NCBI GenBank assembly: GCA_018710785.1
Contig: DVJD01000080.1
Span: 38,540 to 102,539 of the forward strand
DNA: 64,000 nucleotides
Source of the DNA: Candidatus Fimimorpha excrementavium
GTDB taxonomy: Bacteria; Bacillota; Clostridia; Lachnospirales; Lachnospiraceae
Reading direction: 5' to 3'
The notes under the pieces are model-generated. The model saw only the letters and a list, made by a program, of their open reading frames with translations. It was not told where the DNA came from and did not search any database. This document shows positions 1 to 8,759 of this stretch, piece after piece. Every line of letters begins with the position of its first letter. Position 1 is the first letter of the stretch. The translations under genes were made by a program, and so were the position numbers.

Positions 1-16
1 TCAGAGAAAAACAAGT

Positions 17-1831
17 ATGCGAGGTCCCATGGGAGCTGGCAGGATGGGAGCCGGGGAAAAAGCGAAAGATTTTAAAGAAGCCATAAAAAAGATGGCAATG
101 TATATGCTCCGCTATAAGTTCCGTTTGCTTATCATGCTCATCTGTGCCATCGCCGGTACAACATTTACCATCATAGGACCAAAGATTCTCGGAAAGGCGA
201 CTACAGAGCTGTTCAATGGACTTGTGGCCAAGATCAATGGAAGCGGCGGCATTAATTTCGGCCGCATCGGTGAAATTCTGATTTTTCTGCTCTGTCTTTA
301 TGCGGTAAGCGCTGTGTTTTCTTTAATTCAGGGATTTATTATGACAGGAATTTCCAACGATGTCAGCTATAATCTGCGTCGGGACATTTCCAAAAAATTT
401 AACCGGCTGCCGATGAAATATTATGAAAGCCAGACATATGGAGAAATTTTATCCCGTGTAACGAATGACGTGGATATGCTGCAGCAGGGGCTGAACCAGA
501 GCATCACCCAATTAATCACGTCTGTCACAACCCTGATCGGTGTGTTTATCATGATGTTGTCCATTAATATCTGGATGACGCTGGTGGCTTTGCTTATCCT
601 TCCGTTTTCCATGCTCATCATTACAAATGTGATGAAGCATTCTCAAAAGTATTTCCAGCAGCAGCAGGCTTATTTGGGAGATGTCAATGGCCAGGTGGAA
701 GAAATCTATTCCGGCCACAATGTGGTAAAGCTGTTCAATAAAGAAGAAGATGTCATCCGTACCTTTGAGGAGTCCAATAAGCATCTTTATGAGTCCGCAT
801 GGAAGTCCCAGTTTTTCTCCGGGATGATGATGCCTGTCATGCAGTTTGTGGGAAATTTAGGATACGTTATTGTAGCGCTTTTGGGAGGGTATTTCAGTAT
901 AAAGCGGGTAATTGAAGTCGGAGATATTCAGTCCTTTTTCCAGTACATTCGAAATTTTACCCAGCCGATTCAGCAGATTGCACAGGTCACCAATATGCTT
1001 CAGATGTCTGCTGCGGCCTCTGAGCGTGTATTTGAATTCTTAGATGAAGAAGAAGAGGAACAAACCGTGGAACATCCGGTTTCCATTGAAGGAAAAGAAG
1101 GAAATGTCACATTCGAGCATGTGTCTTTTGGATACGATCCGGAAAAGATTATTATCCATGATTTTTCAGAAGAGGTGAAATCCGGACAGAAGATCGCCAT
1201 CGTGGGTCCGACGGGAGCCGGAAAAACTACCATGGTAAAATTGCTGATGCGTTTCTACGATGTAACCAGCGGTTCCATAAAAGTCGACGGTTACGATATC
1301 AAAGATTACAATCGAAGCGAGCTCAGAGAAATGTTTGGAATGGTTCTTCAGGATACGTGGCTGTTCAATGGAACCATTATGGAAAATATCCGCTATGGCC
1401 GTCTGGATGCTACTGATGAAGAAGTCATCGCGGCTGCCAAGGCAGCCCATGCCCATCGCTTTATCATGGCACAGTCCGATGGATATCAGACCGTCCTGAA
1501 TGAAGAAACAAATAATATTTCCCAGGGGCAGAAGCAGCTTTTGACCATCGCAAGAGCCATTTTGGCTGATAATAAGATTCTGATCCTGGACGAGGCCACA
1601 TCCTCAGTGGATACAAGGACAGAGATTCAGATTCAGAAGGCCATGGATAATCTGATGCGCGGCCGTACCAGCTTCGTCATTGCCCACCGCCTTTCCACCA
1701 TCAAAGACGCCGATGTGATCTTGGTTATGAAGGACGGGGATATCATCGAGCAGGGGGACCATGAAACCTTGATGGCACAGAATGGATTTTACGCCGCGCT
1801 CTATAATAGCCAGTTTGACAAAGTGGGTTGA
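17..1831 (+). CDS. ABC exporter half-transporter (fused membrane and ATPase domains)
   Basis: Type IV ABC exporter subunit of 604 codons, probably one half of a heterodimeric multidrug or lipid exporter. About five or six hydrophobic segments lie in residues 35-330. The ATPase domain follows, with Walker A GPTGAGKTT near residue 397, signature ISQGQKQ instead of LSGGQ, Walker B ILILDEATSS with a catalytic Glu, and an H-loop His in AHRLST. The altered signature is common in one partner of heterodimeric exporters; the partner should lie upstream of the window. The ATG at 17 has no good ribosome site. Bases 1-24 in frame 1 read SEKNKYAR, which looks like the usual beginning of such proteins, so either the true start is upstream and a one-base shift lies near 22-30, or the visible ATG is used. 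Confidence 0.9.
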   Translation: MRGPMGAGRMGAGEKAKDFKEAIKKMAMYMLRYKFRLLIMLICAIAGTTFTIIGPKILGKATTELFNGLVAKINGSGGINFGRIGEILIFLLCLYAVSAVFSLIQGFIMTGISNDVSYNLRRDISKKFNRLPMKYYESQTYGEILSRVTNDVDMLQQGLNQSITQLITSVTTLIGVFIMMLSINIWMTLVALLILPFSMLIITNVMKHSQKYFQQQQAYLGDVNGQVEEIYSGHNVVKLFNKEEDVIRTFEESNKHLYESAWKSQFFSGMMMPVMQFVGNLGYVIVALLGGYFSIKRVIEVGDIQSFFQYIRNFTQPIQQIAQVTNMLQMSAAASERVFEFLDEEEEEQTVEHPVSIEGKEGNVTFEHVSFGYDPEKIIIHDFSEEVKSGQKIAIVGPTGAGKTTMVKLLMRFYDVTSGSIKVDGYDIKDYNRSELREMFGMVLQDTWLFNGTIMENIRYGRLDATDEEVIAAAKAAHAHRFIMAQSDGYQTVLNEETNNISQGQKQLLTIARAILADNKILILDEATSSVDTRTEIQIQKAMDNLMRGRTSFVIAHRLSTIKDADVILVMKDGDIIEQGDHETLMAQNGFYAALYNSQFDKVG

Positions 1832-1891
1832 TCTATCGCTGCCGCTGTGAAACTCATCCATGCGTTTTCCGTTGCAAAAAAAATTATTTTC

Positions 1892-1920
1892 TTGGCAGAA
1901 AACTGAAAAAATGTTATGCT
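1892..1920 (+). promoter_or_regulatory. Sigma-A promoter of the beta-galactosidase gene
   Basis: TTGGCA at 1892-1897, 17 bp, then TATGCT at 1915-1920 preceded by an extended -10 TG at 1912-1913. It lies in the 218-bp gap before the gene and implies a leader of about 120 nt. Confidence 0.75.
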
Positions 1921-2049
1921 GATATAAAGGGGCTCAAAGCGGAACTTCCGCGGTCTGTGGTATGGAAAAGCGAGGGGCTTTGTGAATGTAGGAAAAACGC
2001 AGGAACGCAGCGTCTGTCCGTTTGGATGTGGCTGCAGATTGGAGGAGTT

Positions 2050-5000
2050 ATGCAGTTTGATGTAACCAATGGAAAACAGCCGTATAGCAATGACTGGTTT
2101 CGAAACAGCCAGGTGACGCATACGGGAAAGGAAGCCTATCATACCATGTTTCAGGCATACCCGTCATTGGAAACGGCGAAGAAAGAAGAGACTCCTTGGG
2201 AGTATTTTCTGGACGGCGAATGGAAATTTTTTTACAGCCGAAACATCAGAATGGAAATCGGAGAAATGATAAAAGAGACGTTTTCGGATGAAGCCTGGAA
2301 GACGATTCCGGTTCCGTCCTGCTGGCAGGATCGGGAAATCCGGGCGGAAGATCCCCTTTACGTCAATATCAAAACGCCGTTTTATGAAAAGAAAAGCGAT
2401 ATTTGTCCGCCTCATGTGCCAGATCAGGCAAACAGCATGGGAATATACCGCAGGCGGTTTTCTGTGCCCAAGGCATTTGAGGGGCGCCATACGATGCTTT
2501 TCATGGAAGGTGTGGAGAGCGCGGTCAATATATGGGTCAACGGATATTTTGTGGGATTTTCCCAGGGAAGTTTTTCACCGGTGGAGTTTGAGATTACACA
2601 GTATCTGCATGAGGGGGAAAATCTGCTTTGCTGTCAGGTGTACCGCTATAGTGCTGCGTCTTTTTTGGAAGATCAGGATATGTGGAGGCTGGCGGGGATT
2701 TTCAGAAGCGTCCGTCTGATTTCCAGACCGGATGTGGGGCTGTTTGATTTTCAGATTCAGACGGAGCTGGATGAAAAATATCAGGATGCCAATTTGAAAA
2801 TCATGGCAGTAATCCGAAATCGGTCCGGCAAAATGCAGGAAGCACACCGACTGAAAGCCTGCCTGGAAGCGCCGGATGGAACGTTGCTGGAGGGAGCGGA
2901 AGCAGAAGGCTTCACCGGCATGGAAAATCCGGACTGGCCGGCCAATTCCTGGAGAGGAATGCCCGCATTTGAGAAACCGATTTTTGCCAACAGCATTCGA
3001 AGCGTTTATTTGAATATACCGGTGGCGGCCCCCGAAAAGTGGACGGCAGAGACCCCTGTTTTATACCATATCCGTCTCACGCTCATGACGGAGGATGGAA
3101 CGGTCACGGAGGTCATCCGCTGGCCGGTGGGATTCCGCAAAATCGAGGTCAAAGACGGAAAAATCTGTGTCAATGGCAGACATGTGATTATAAAAGGAGT
3201 CAATTACCATGAATTCAGCCCACGGGGGCTTCGGGCGATTACAAAAGAGGAGATGGAACGGGATATTTGCATGATGAAGCAGAACCACATCAATTCTGTC
3301 CGCTGTGCCCATTATCCTCACAGCAGATGCTTTTATGAACTCTGTGACCGGTATGGGCTTTATGTGATGGATGAGGCAGATATGGAGAGTCATGATATCT
3401 CCTATAAGGACGATGTCCTTCCGGGAAATGATATGCGCTATACCAATGCCTGCCTGGACCGAATCTCAGCCATGGTTCTGACGAATCAGAATTATCCAAG
3501 CGTAGTGATCTGGTCTTTGGGCAATGAGATGGGATACGGAAAGAACGTGGCGTTTATGGCAGCCTACTGCCGGTCCATGGATGGAACGAGACTGATTCAT
3601 AAGCGTCAGATGAGCGTGGTGGCAGATATGGACAGTGATACGTATCCCAGCGTAGAATGGGTGAAAAAGCGGGCTGCCCAGAATCCGGGGAAGCCATTTT
3701 TAATGAACGAATATGCCCATGCTATGGGAAATGCCATGGGCAATTTGAAGGAATATCAGGATGCGGTCCGCAGTTACCCGGCCCTGGCCGGAGGCTATAT
3801 CTGGGAATGGTGCGACCACGGGATTCTGGACAAAAATGAAAATGGGACACCGATTTTTGCCTACGGGTCCGATTATCCGGCTGCCTATCAGGATGAAAAT
3901 TTCTGCATCGACGGCGTGGTGCTTCCGGACAGAAGGGAGACGGCAAAGTTGGCAGAGGTGAACGCTGTATACCGCTGGATTCGAGCAGAGGTATTAAACC
4001 GGGATACCGGCTGGATCCGTGTTTTCAATGAATACAGCCATGTAAGTCTCAGCGGACTGGCATTGGAGTGGAGCCTGGAGAAAAACGGCCGTGTCATAAA
4101 AAGGGGCAGAAGAGAGGATTTGTGTGCAGAAGCCGGAGCGTTCGAAGATATTCTTTTGGATTTGAACCTTTATGGCCTGTCAGGCAGGGAAGAGGGGCAG
4201 GAAGATGGATCCGGCGTATATCTTTTGAATCTGAACTTTGTCTTAAAGGAAAAAGCCCTGTGGGCGCCGGAAGGATTTGCGGATACCTGGATTCAATTGG
4301 AACTGGGCCAGAGTCCCTGTGCACAAAGAATCTTCGGCATGACGGAAAAGACTGTGCCAAAAGCGCAGCCAGAGGCCGGTGTGCTGACGGTGAGCGAGGA
4401 CGCGCAGCGGATTATTTTTGAAAGTAATCAGATGATGGCAGAGATTTCAAAGAAAACCGGATTCCTTTCCAGATTGGAATATGCATATAAGGATGGAAAC
4501 GGGAAGAAGCAGAGCATAGTGGGGGAAAGTGAGATTCCTGCCATGGGTCTGCAGACCTTTCGGGCCCCGACGGATAATGACAGCCACAGCCTTTCCGGCA
4601 TAGAGGAAAAAGGCTGGATTTCTCTGGGGCTTAATCGGATGGAGCATACGCTGAATACCTGTGCGGTCACAGACCAGTCACAGGAGAGGTGTACCGTCAA
4701 GATCCATCATACATACCGCTGTCTGCAGAAGGCAGATACTGGATTTCATCATTATGTAATCACCCGTGTCTGGGCCGATGGCCATATTTCTGTCGAACAG
4801 TTTGTGCAGCCGTTTGGAGAGATGGGGATCATACCGCGGGTGGGTGTCCGTATTCCTGTGAATCCCAATCTTTCTAAGGTAGATTATTTTGGTCTGGGAC
4901 CGAAAGAAAATTATCCGGACCGGTGTACAGGAGCTTACCTGGGGCGATTCCGGAGTACGGTGGATGAACAGGCAGAACCGTATATCCGTCCCCAGGAAAA

Positions 5001-5457
5001 CGGCAGCCGCGGCCGGGTGACGTATGCGGCGCTGACGGATTTGGAAGGAACTGGACTTCTGGTGACGGGGGACCGGCCGTTTGCCTTTTCGGCCCTGCCC
5101 TATTCGGCGGAGCAGCTGAGCAGAGTGAGACATGAAAGTGAACTGGAGCGCGAGGAGACTGTGATACTGTCGGTGGATTGGAAACGGAATGGCCTTGGAA
5201 ACAGCAGCTGCGGAACCGATGTATTGGAAGAGTACCGGCTGTATCCCACGGAGAGCCGGTTTGTGATGGAACTGATGCCGTACGACAGTTTGGAAGATCC
5301 GTTTACGAAATCCGTATGCCGGATGGAAGCCGGGGAGGTGGATCAGTACTTCTCCATTGATCATACCATTTCCCTTCATCCGGAACAGGAAAAGGGGCGG
5401 GCTCCTTTTGATCCCAGTGATTTTATTGAACGGCTGAAAGCCGGATTTAAACAGTGA
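2050..5457 (+). CDS. lacZ: Glycoside hydrolase family 2 beta-galactosidase
   Basis: 1135-residue LacZ-type enzyme that hydrolyses terminal beta-galactosides such as lactose; no signal peptide, so cytoplasmic. The order is sugar-binding jelly roll, Ig-like domain, TIM barrel, second Ig-like domain and the C-terminal beta-sandwich of long LacZ proteins. The acid/base Glu is in SLGNEMGYG (about residue 493) and the nucleophile in NEYAHAMGN (about 554). The ATG at 2050 is chosen because GGAGG stands 6-9 bases upstream and homology begins there; the open frame runs back to 1828 but that part crosses the promoter. It stands alone, ended by the hairpin at 5462. No permease or lactose regulator is adjacent. 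Substrate could be a galactoside other than lactose. Confidence 0.93.
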   Translation: MQFDVTNGKQPYSNDWFRNSQVTHTGKEAYHTMFQAYPSLETAKKEETPWEYFLDGEWKFFYSRNIRMEIGEMIKETFSDEAWKTIPVPSCWQDREIRAEDPLYVNIKTPFYEKKSDICPPHVPDQANSMGIYRRRFSVPKAFEGRHTMLFMEGVESAVNIWVNGYFVGFSQGSFSPVEFEITQYLHEGENLLCCQVYRYSAASFLEDQDMWRLAGIFRSVRLISRPDVGLFDFQIQTELDEKYQDANLKIMAVIRNRSGKMQEAHRLKACLEAPDGTLLEGAEAEGFTGMENPDWPANSWRGMPAFEKPIFANSIRSVYLNIPVAAPEKWTAETPVLYHIRLTLMTEDGTVTEVIRWPVGFRKIEVKDGKICVNGRHVIIKGVNYHEFSPRGLRAITKEEMERDICMMKQNHINSVRCAHYPHSRCFYELCDRYGLYVMDEADMESHDISYKDDVLPGNDMRYTNACLDRISAMVLTNQNYPSVVIWSLGNEMGYGKNVAFMAAYCRSMDGTRLIHKRQMSVVADMDSDTYPSVEWVKKRAAQNPGKPFLMNEYAHAMGNAMGNLKEYQDAVRSYPALAGGYIWEWCDHGILDKNENGTPIFAYGSDYPAAYQDENFCIDGVVLPDRRETAKLAEVNAVYRWIRAEVLNRDTGWIRVFNEYSHVSLSGLALEWSLEKNGRVIKRGRREDLCAEAGAFEDILLDLNLYGLSGREEGQEDGSGVYLLNLNFVLKEKALWAPEGFADTWIQLELGQSPCAQRIFGMTEKTVPKAQPEAGVLTVSEDAQRIIFESNQMMAEISKKTGFLSRLEYAYKDGNGKKQSIVGESEIPAMGLQTFRAPTDNDSHSLSGIEEKGWISLGLNRMEHTLNTCAVTDQSQERCTVKIHHTYRCLQKADTGFHHYVITRVWADGHISVEQFVQPFGEMGIIPRVGVRIPVNPNLSKVDYFGLGPKENYPDRCTGAYLGRFRSTVDEQAEPYIRPQENGSRGRVTYAALTDLEGTGLLVTGDRPFAFSALPYSAEQLSRVRHESELEREETVILSVDWKRNGLGNSSCGTDVLEEYRLYPTESRFVMELMPYDSLEDPFTKSVCRMEAGEVDQYFSIDHTISLHPEQEKGRAPFDPSDFIERLKAGFKQ

Positions 5458-5461
5458 TAGG

Positions 5462-5509
5462 AAAAAGCCGCAGAACCGATGGGAATCCCATTTGTTCTGC
5501 GGCTTTTTT
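5462..5509. terminator. Bidirectional terminator between lacZ and argG
   Basis: AAAAAGCCGCAGAA pairs with TTCTGCGGCTTTTTT, with A and T tracts on both sides, so it can stop both convergent genes. Confidence 0.9.
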
Positions 5510-5525
5510 CTATTTGCTGAGAGGC

Positions 5526-6746
5526 TTATTTATTTTCTTTGTCAGCCATCATCATTGCACGTACTTTTAAGGAGAGACCAAACAGATTGATGAATCCTTC
5601 GGCATCGTGATGATCGTACAAATCGCCGGTTGTGAAGGAAGCGATGCTTTCGTTGTAAAGGCTGTATGGAGAAGTGGTACCCTGTTTGATGATGTTGCCC
5701 TTGTAAAGTTTCATCTTAACTTCTCCTGTCACATATTCCTGTGTGGAGGTGACGAAGGCCTGGAGCGCTTCACGCAGAGGAGTAAACCACTTTCCTTCAT
5801 AGACCAAATCAGCAAAACGGTTTCCGATGGTCTTTTTAAATGCCATGGTATCGCGGTCCAGAATCAGTTCTTCCAGCTGCTCATGAGCCTCCAGGAGGAT
5901 GGTTCCGCCCGGCGTTTCATAAACACCGCGGGATTTCATGCCTACAACACGGTTCTCCACAATATCTACAATACCCACACCATGCTTTCCACCCAGAGCG
6001 TTCAGGTCACGGACGATATCAGATACTTTTTTCTTTTCTCCGTTGATGGCAACCGGCACACCCTTTTCAAATGTTAGGGAAACCATTTCTCCTTCTTCCG
6101 GCGCTTTTTCAGGCGTTACGCCCAAAACCAGAAGGTGATCATAGTTTGGTGCCTGGGCAGGATCCTCCAGTTCCAGACCTTCATGGCTGATGTGCCACAG
6201 GTTGCGGTCACGGCTGTAGCTGGAATCTGCGGAGAATGGAAGGTCGATGCCGTGCTTTTTGCAGTATTCGATTTCTTCTTCACGGGAGCTCATTCCCCAT
6301 GTCTCATTGCATCTCCATGGAGCAATGATCTTTAAGTCAGGAGCCAGCGCCTTGATGCCCAGTTCAAAACGAACCTGGTCATTGCCTTTGCCGGTGGCGC
6401 CGTGGCAGATGGCTACCGCGCCTTCTTTTCTGGCTACTTCCACCAGTTTCTTGGCGATCAGAGGTCTTGCCATGGAAGTTCCGAGCAGGTATTTGTTTTC
6501 ATATACAGCATTGGCCTGTACACAGGGAACCACATATTCGTCACAGAATTCATCTACCACATCCAGCACGTATAATTTGGATGCACCGGATAATTTGGCA
6601 CGTTCTTCCAGACCGTCCAGTTCATTTCCCTGGCCCACATCGATACAGCAGCAAACCACATCATAATCATAGTTTTCCTTTAACCAGGGAATGATGGCAG
6701 TGGTATCCAGTCCGCCGGAATACGCTAAAATAACTTTTTCTTTCAT
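5526..6746 (-). CDS. argG: Argininosuccinate synthase
   Basis: 406 residues, the normal length for ArgG. Joins citrulline and aspartate using ATP, the penultimate step of arginine synthesis. The N-terminal PP-loop AYSGGLDT binds ATP, and the conserved GMSSREEE and DLPFS segments are present. The start at 6746 has AAGGAGAG eight bases upstream on the minus strand. argH is not beside it. It is transcribed from the promoter at 6842-6870, whose -35 box lies inside a perfect palindrome, and is divergent from the HD-argCJBD operon, so joint control by arginine is likely. Confidence 0.97.
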   Translation of the reverse strand: MKEKVILAYSGGLDTTAIIPWLKENYDYDVVCCCIDVGQGNELDGLEERAKLSGASKLYVLDVVDEFCDEYVVPCVQANAVYENKYLLGTSMARPLIAKKLVEVARKEGAVAICHGATGKGNDQVRFELGIKALAPDLKIIAPWRCNETWGMSSREEEIEYCKKHGIDLPFSADSSYSRDRNLWHISHEGLELEDPAQAPNYDHLLVLGVTPEKAPEEGEMVSLTFEKGVPVAINGEKKKVSDIVRDLNALGGKHGVGIVDIVENRVVGMKSRGVYETPGGTILLEAHEQLEELILDRDTMAFKKTIGNRFADLVYEGKWFTPLREALQAFVTSTQEYVTGEVKMKLYKGNIIKQGTTSPYSLYNESIASFTTGDLYDHHDAEGFINLFGLSLKVRAMMMADKENK

Positions 6747-6841
6747 AATGATACTCTCCTTCTATTTCTATTTTTCTTCCTGTATGTAACCTCATTTTCC
6801 TCCCGCAGGGAATGCCCACAGGGAATGGTATCATGGTGATT

Positions 6842-6870
6842 ACTATACATCAACTTGCATCGGAATGCAA
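6842..6870 (-). promoter_or_regulatory. argG promoter
   Basis: On the minus strand: TTGCAT (6870-6865), 17 bp, TATAGT (6847-6842). The -35 box is one arm of the palindrome at 6855-6870. Confidence 0.75.
6855..6870. promoter_or_regulatory. Putative ARG-box-like operator of argG
   Basis: Perfect 16-bp palindrome TTGCAT-CGGA-ATGCAA. It has the 5-4-5 layout of an ArgR half-site pair but with TGCAT in place of the usual TGAAT. It overlaps the argG -35 box, where a repressor would block polymerase. The assignment to ArgR is inference. Confidence 0.5.
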
Positions 6871-6900
6871 TAGGAAAAATGAAAAAAAAGAAAAAAACAC

Positions 6901-6929
6901 TTGCATAATATTCATTAAATATGTATAAT
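6901..6929 (+). promoter_or_regulatory. Promoter of the HD-argCJBD operon
   Basis: TTGCAT at 6901-6906, 17 bp, TATAAT at 6924-6929. The -35 box is again within a TGCAT-AAT-ATTCA element, and an inverted repeat follows at 6953-6983. Confidence 0.75.
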
Positions 6930-6952
6930 TATGAAAAAATCCCGAATAAAAG

Positions 6953-6983
6953 TTGAATATATGCAAACAAAATGCATATTCAA
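6953..6983. promoter_or_regulatory. Inverted repeat downstream of the arg operon promoter
   Basis: TTGAATATATGCA and TGCATATTCAA face each other across AACAAAA, starting about 20 bp after the -10 box. The half sites TGAAT and TGCAT match those at the promoters, so this is a second candidate repressor site; it could also fold in the mRNA leader. Confidence 0.5.
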
Positions 6984-7110
6984 TGGAAAGGGAGGAGAGC
7001 CTGGAAGAAACCGTACCGGCATGAAACAGCAGATTGCTTTACAATGGGAAAAAGTTTGCTATAATGGATAAAAACGGAGTCCGCAGATAAAAAACGGTGA
7101 GGAGGATTTC

Positions 7111-7653
7111 ATGGATACGGATGGAAAGCTGATTATGGAAATGATTCGTTATTATGAGAGTGATCCGAAGCGGGTGGGCCATTTCCTTAAAGTATATGGG
7201 TACGCCAAGACAATCGGGGAAGCGGAAGCGCTGAGTCCTCAGCTGGAGCAGATTTTGGAGATCGCCGCCATTGTACATGATATCGGAATCAAAGCCAGTC
7301 TTAAAAAATATAAAAGCAGTGCGGGAAAGTATCAGGAGAGGGAGGGACCGCCTTTGGCAAAGGCCATGCTGGAAAAATTAAAGTATCCGGCCGAACTGAT
7401 CGGACGTGTCTGCTATCTGGTGGGCCACCATCATACGTATACGAACATCAACGGTCTGGATTATCAGATCCTGGTGGAGGCAGACTTTCTGGTAAATATG
7501 GAAGAATCCGGTATGGAGAAGGAACAGATAAAATACGTCGGTGAGACGATTTTTAAAACCGAATGCGGAAAGGTCATTTTGAAGGAACTGTATTTGAGCG
7601 ATCCGCAGGAGGAGAAGAAAAGAAAAAACAGAAGGAAAGAGGAGAACAGTTAA
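7111..7653 (+). CDS. HD-domain metal-dependent phosphohydrolase
   Basis: 180 residues. The HD signature is the pair H56-D57 in IVHDIGI, with an upstream His near residue 24 (VGHFLKVY) and a later HHH cluster in VGHHHTYTN, so the metal ligands of the HD superfamily look complete. Such proteins hydrolyse phosphomonoesters or nucleotides; the substrate cannot be named from sequence. The C-terminus is very basic. GAGGAGG precedes the ATG. It is the first gene behind the arg promoter and ends one base before argC, so it is cotranscribed and probably cotranslated with arginine genes, though no known step of the pathway needs it. Confidence 0.85.
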   Translation: MDTDGKLIMEMIRYYESDPKRVGHFLKVYGYAKTIGEAEALSPQLEQILEIAAIVHDIGIKASLKKYKSSAGKYQEREGPPLAKAMLEKLKYPAELIGRVCYLVGHHHTYTNINGLDYQILVEADFLVNMEESGMEKEQIKYVGETIFKTECGKVILKELYLSDPQEEKKRKNRRKEENS

Positions 7654-7654
7654 A

Positions 7655-8695
7655 ATGATAAAAGCAGGAATCATAGGGTCAACAGGATATGCCGGAAATG
7701 AGCTGGTAAGGCTGCTGCTGCAGCATAAGGAGGCAAAAATCGTATGGTACGGCTCCCGGAGCTATATTGGAGAAGAATATGCTTCTGTCTATAGAAATAT
7801 GTTTCGGCTGGTGGATGAAACGTGCCTGGATGATAATATGGAGGCGCTGGCAGAGGAAGCGGATGTGATTTTCACTGCGACACCCCAGGGACTTTGCGCA
7901 TCTTTGGTGACCGAAGAGATATTGAAGAAGACCAAGATCATTGACTTGAGCGCCGATTTTCGTATCAAGGACGTGAAGACCTATGAACAGTGGTACGGTA
8001 TCGAACACAAGAGTCCGCAGTTTATCGGTGAAGCGGTCTATGGACTGTGTGAGATCAACCGGGAGCAGGTGAAGCATGCGCGCCTGGTGGCGAATCCGGG
8101 ATGTTATCCGACCTGCAGCACCCTTTCCATATATCCGCTGGTGAAGGAGGGCATCATTGATCCCAATACCATCATCATTGACGCGAAATCAGGAACTTCG
8201 GGGGCAGGAAGAGGAGCCAAACTTCAAAATCTTTTCTGTGAAGTCAATGAAAACATAAAGGCATACGGGGTGACTACCCATCGTCATACACCGGAAATCG
8301 AAGAACAGCTGGGATACGCGGCCGGATGTCCGGTGACGCTGAATTTCACGCCCCATCTGGTGCCGATGAATAGGGGAATTCTGGTGACCGCCTATGCTTC
8401 TCTGGCAAAGGATGTGACAGAGCAGGAAATCCGTGCCATCTATCATAACTATTATGACAGCGAGACGTTTGTCCGTGTTCTGAATCCGGGAGACTGTCCG
8501 GAGACACGCTTTGTGGAGGGCAGCAACTATGTGGATGTCAATGTTAAACTGGATTCCAGGACCAGGCGCGTCATTATGATGGGAGCCATGGATAATCTGG
8601 TGAAAGGAGCTGCCGGTCAGGCGATTCAGAATATGAATCTGATGTTTGGGCTGCCGGAAACCATGGGATTGATGCAGGTGCCCATGTTCCCGTGA
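7655..8695 (+). CDS. argC: N-acetyl-gamma-glutamyl-phosphate reductase
   Basis: 346 residues, usual length. Reduces N-acetylglutamyl phosphate to the semialdehyde with NADPH, third step of arginine synthesis. N-terminal Rossmann motif GSTGYAGNEL and catalytic Cys150 in NPGCYPT are intact, as is the GTSGAGR loop. It starts one base after the HD gene and is followed by argJ, argB and argD. Confidence 0.97.
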   Translation: MIKAGIIGSTGYAGNELVRLLLQHKEAKIVWYGSRSYIGEEYASVYRNMFRLVDETCLDDNMEALAEEADVIFTATPQGLCASLVTEEILKKTKIIDLSADFRIKDVKTYEQWYGIEHKSPQFIGEAVYGLCEINREQVKHARLVANPGCYPTCSTLSIYPLVKEGIIDPNTIIIDAKSGTSGAGRGAKLQNLFCEVNENIKAYGVTTHRHTPEIEEQLGYAAGCPVTLNFTPHLVPMNRGILVTAYASLAKDVTEQEIRAIYHNYYDSETFVRVLNPGDCPETRFVEGSNYVDVNVKLDSRTRRVIMMGAMDNLVKGAAGQAIQNMNLMFGLPETMGLMQVPMFP

Positions 8696-8759
8696 TGGCT
8701 TGAACGCAGAAAAAGAAAAGAATTGAAATGCCGCTTGCGCGGCGGAATGAGAGGAAAAT

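Noticed and set aside
1828..2049. N-terminal extension of the beta-galactosidase frame
   Set aside because: It crosses a good promoter and ribosome site and its translation shows no GH2 similarity.
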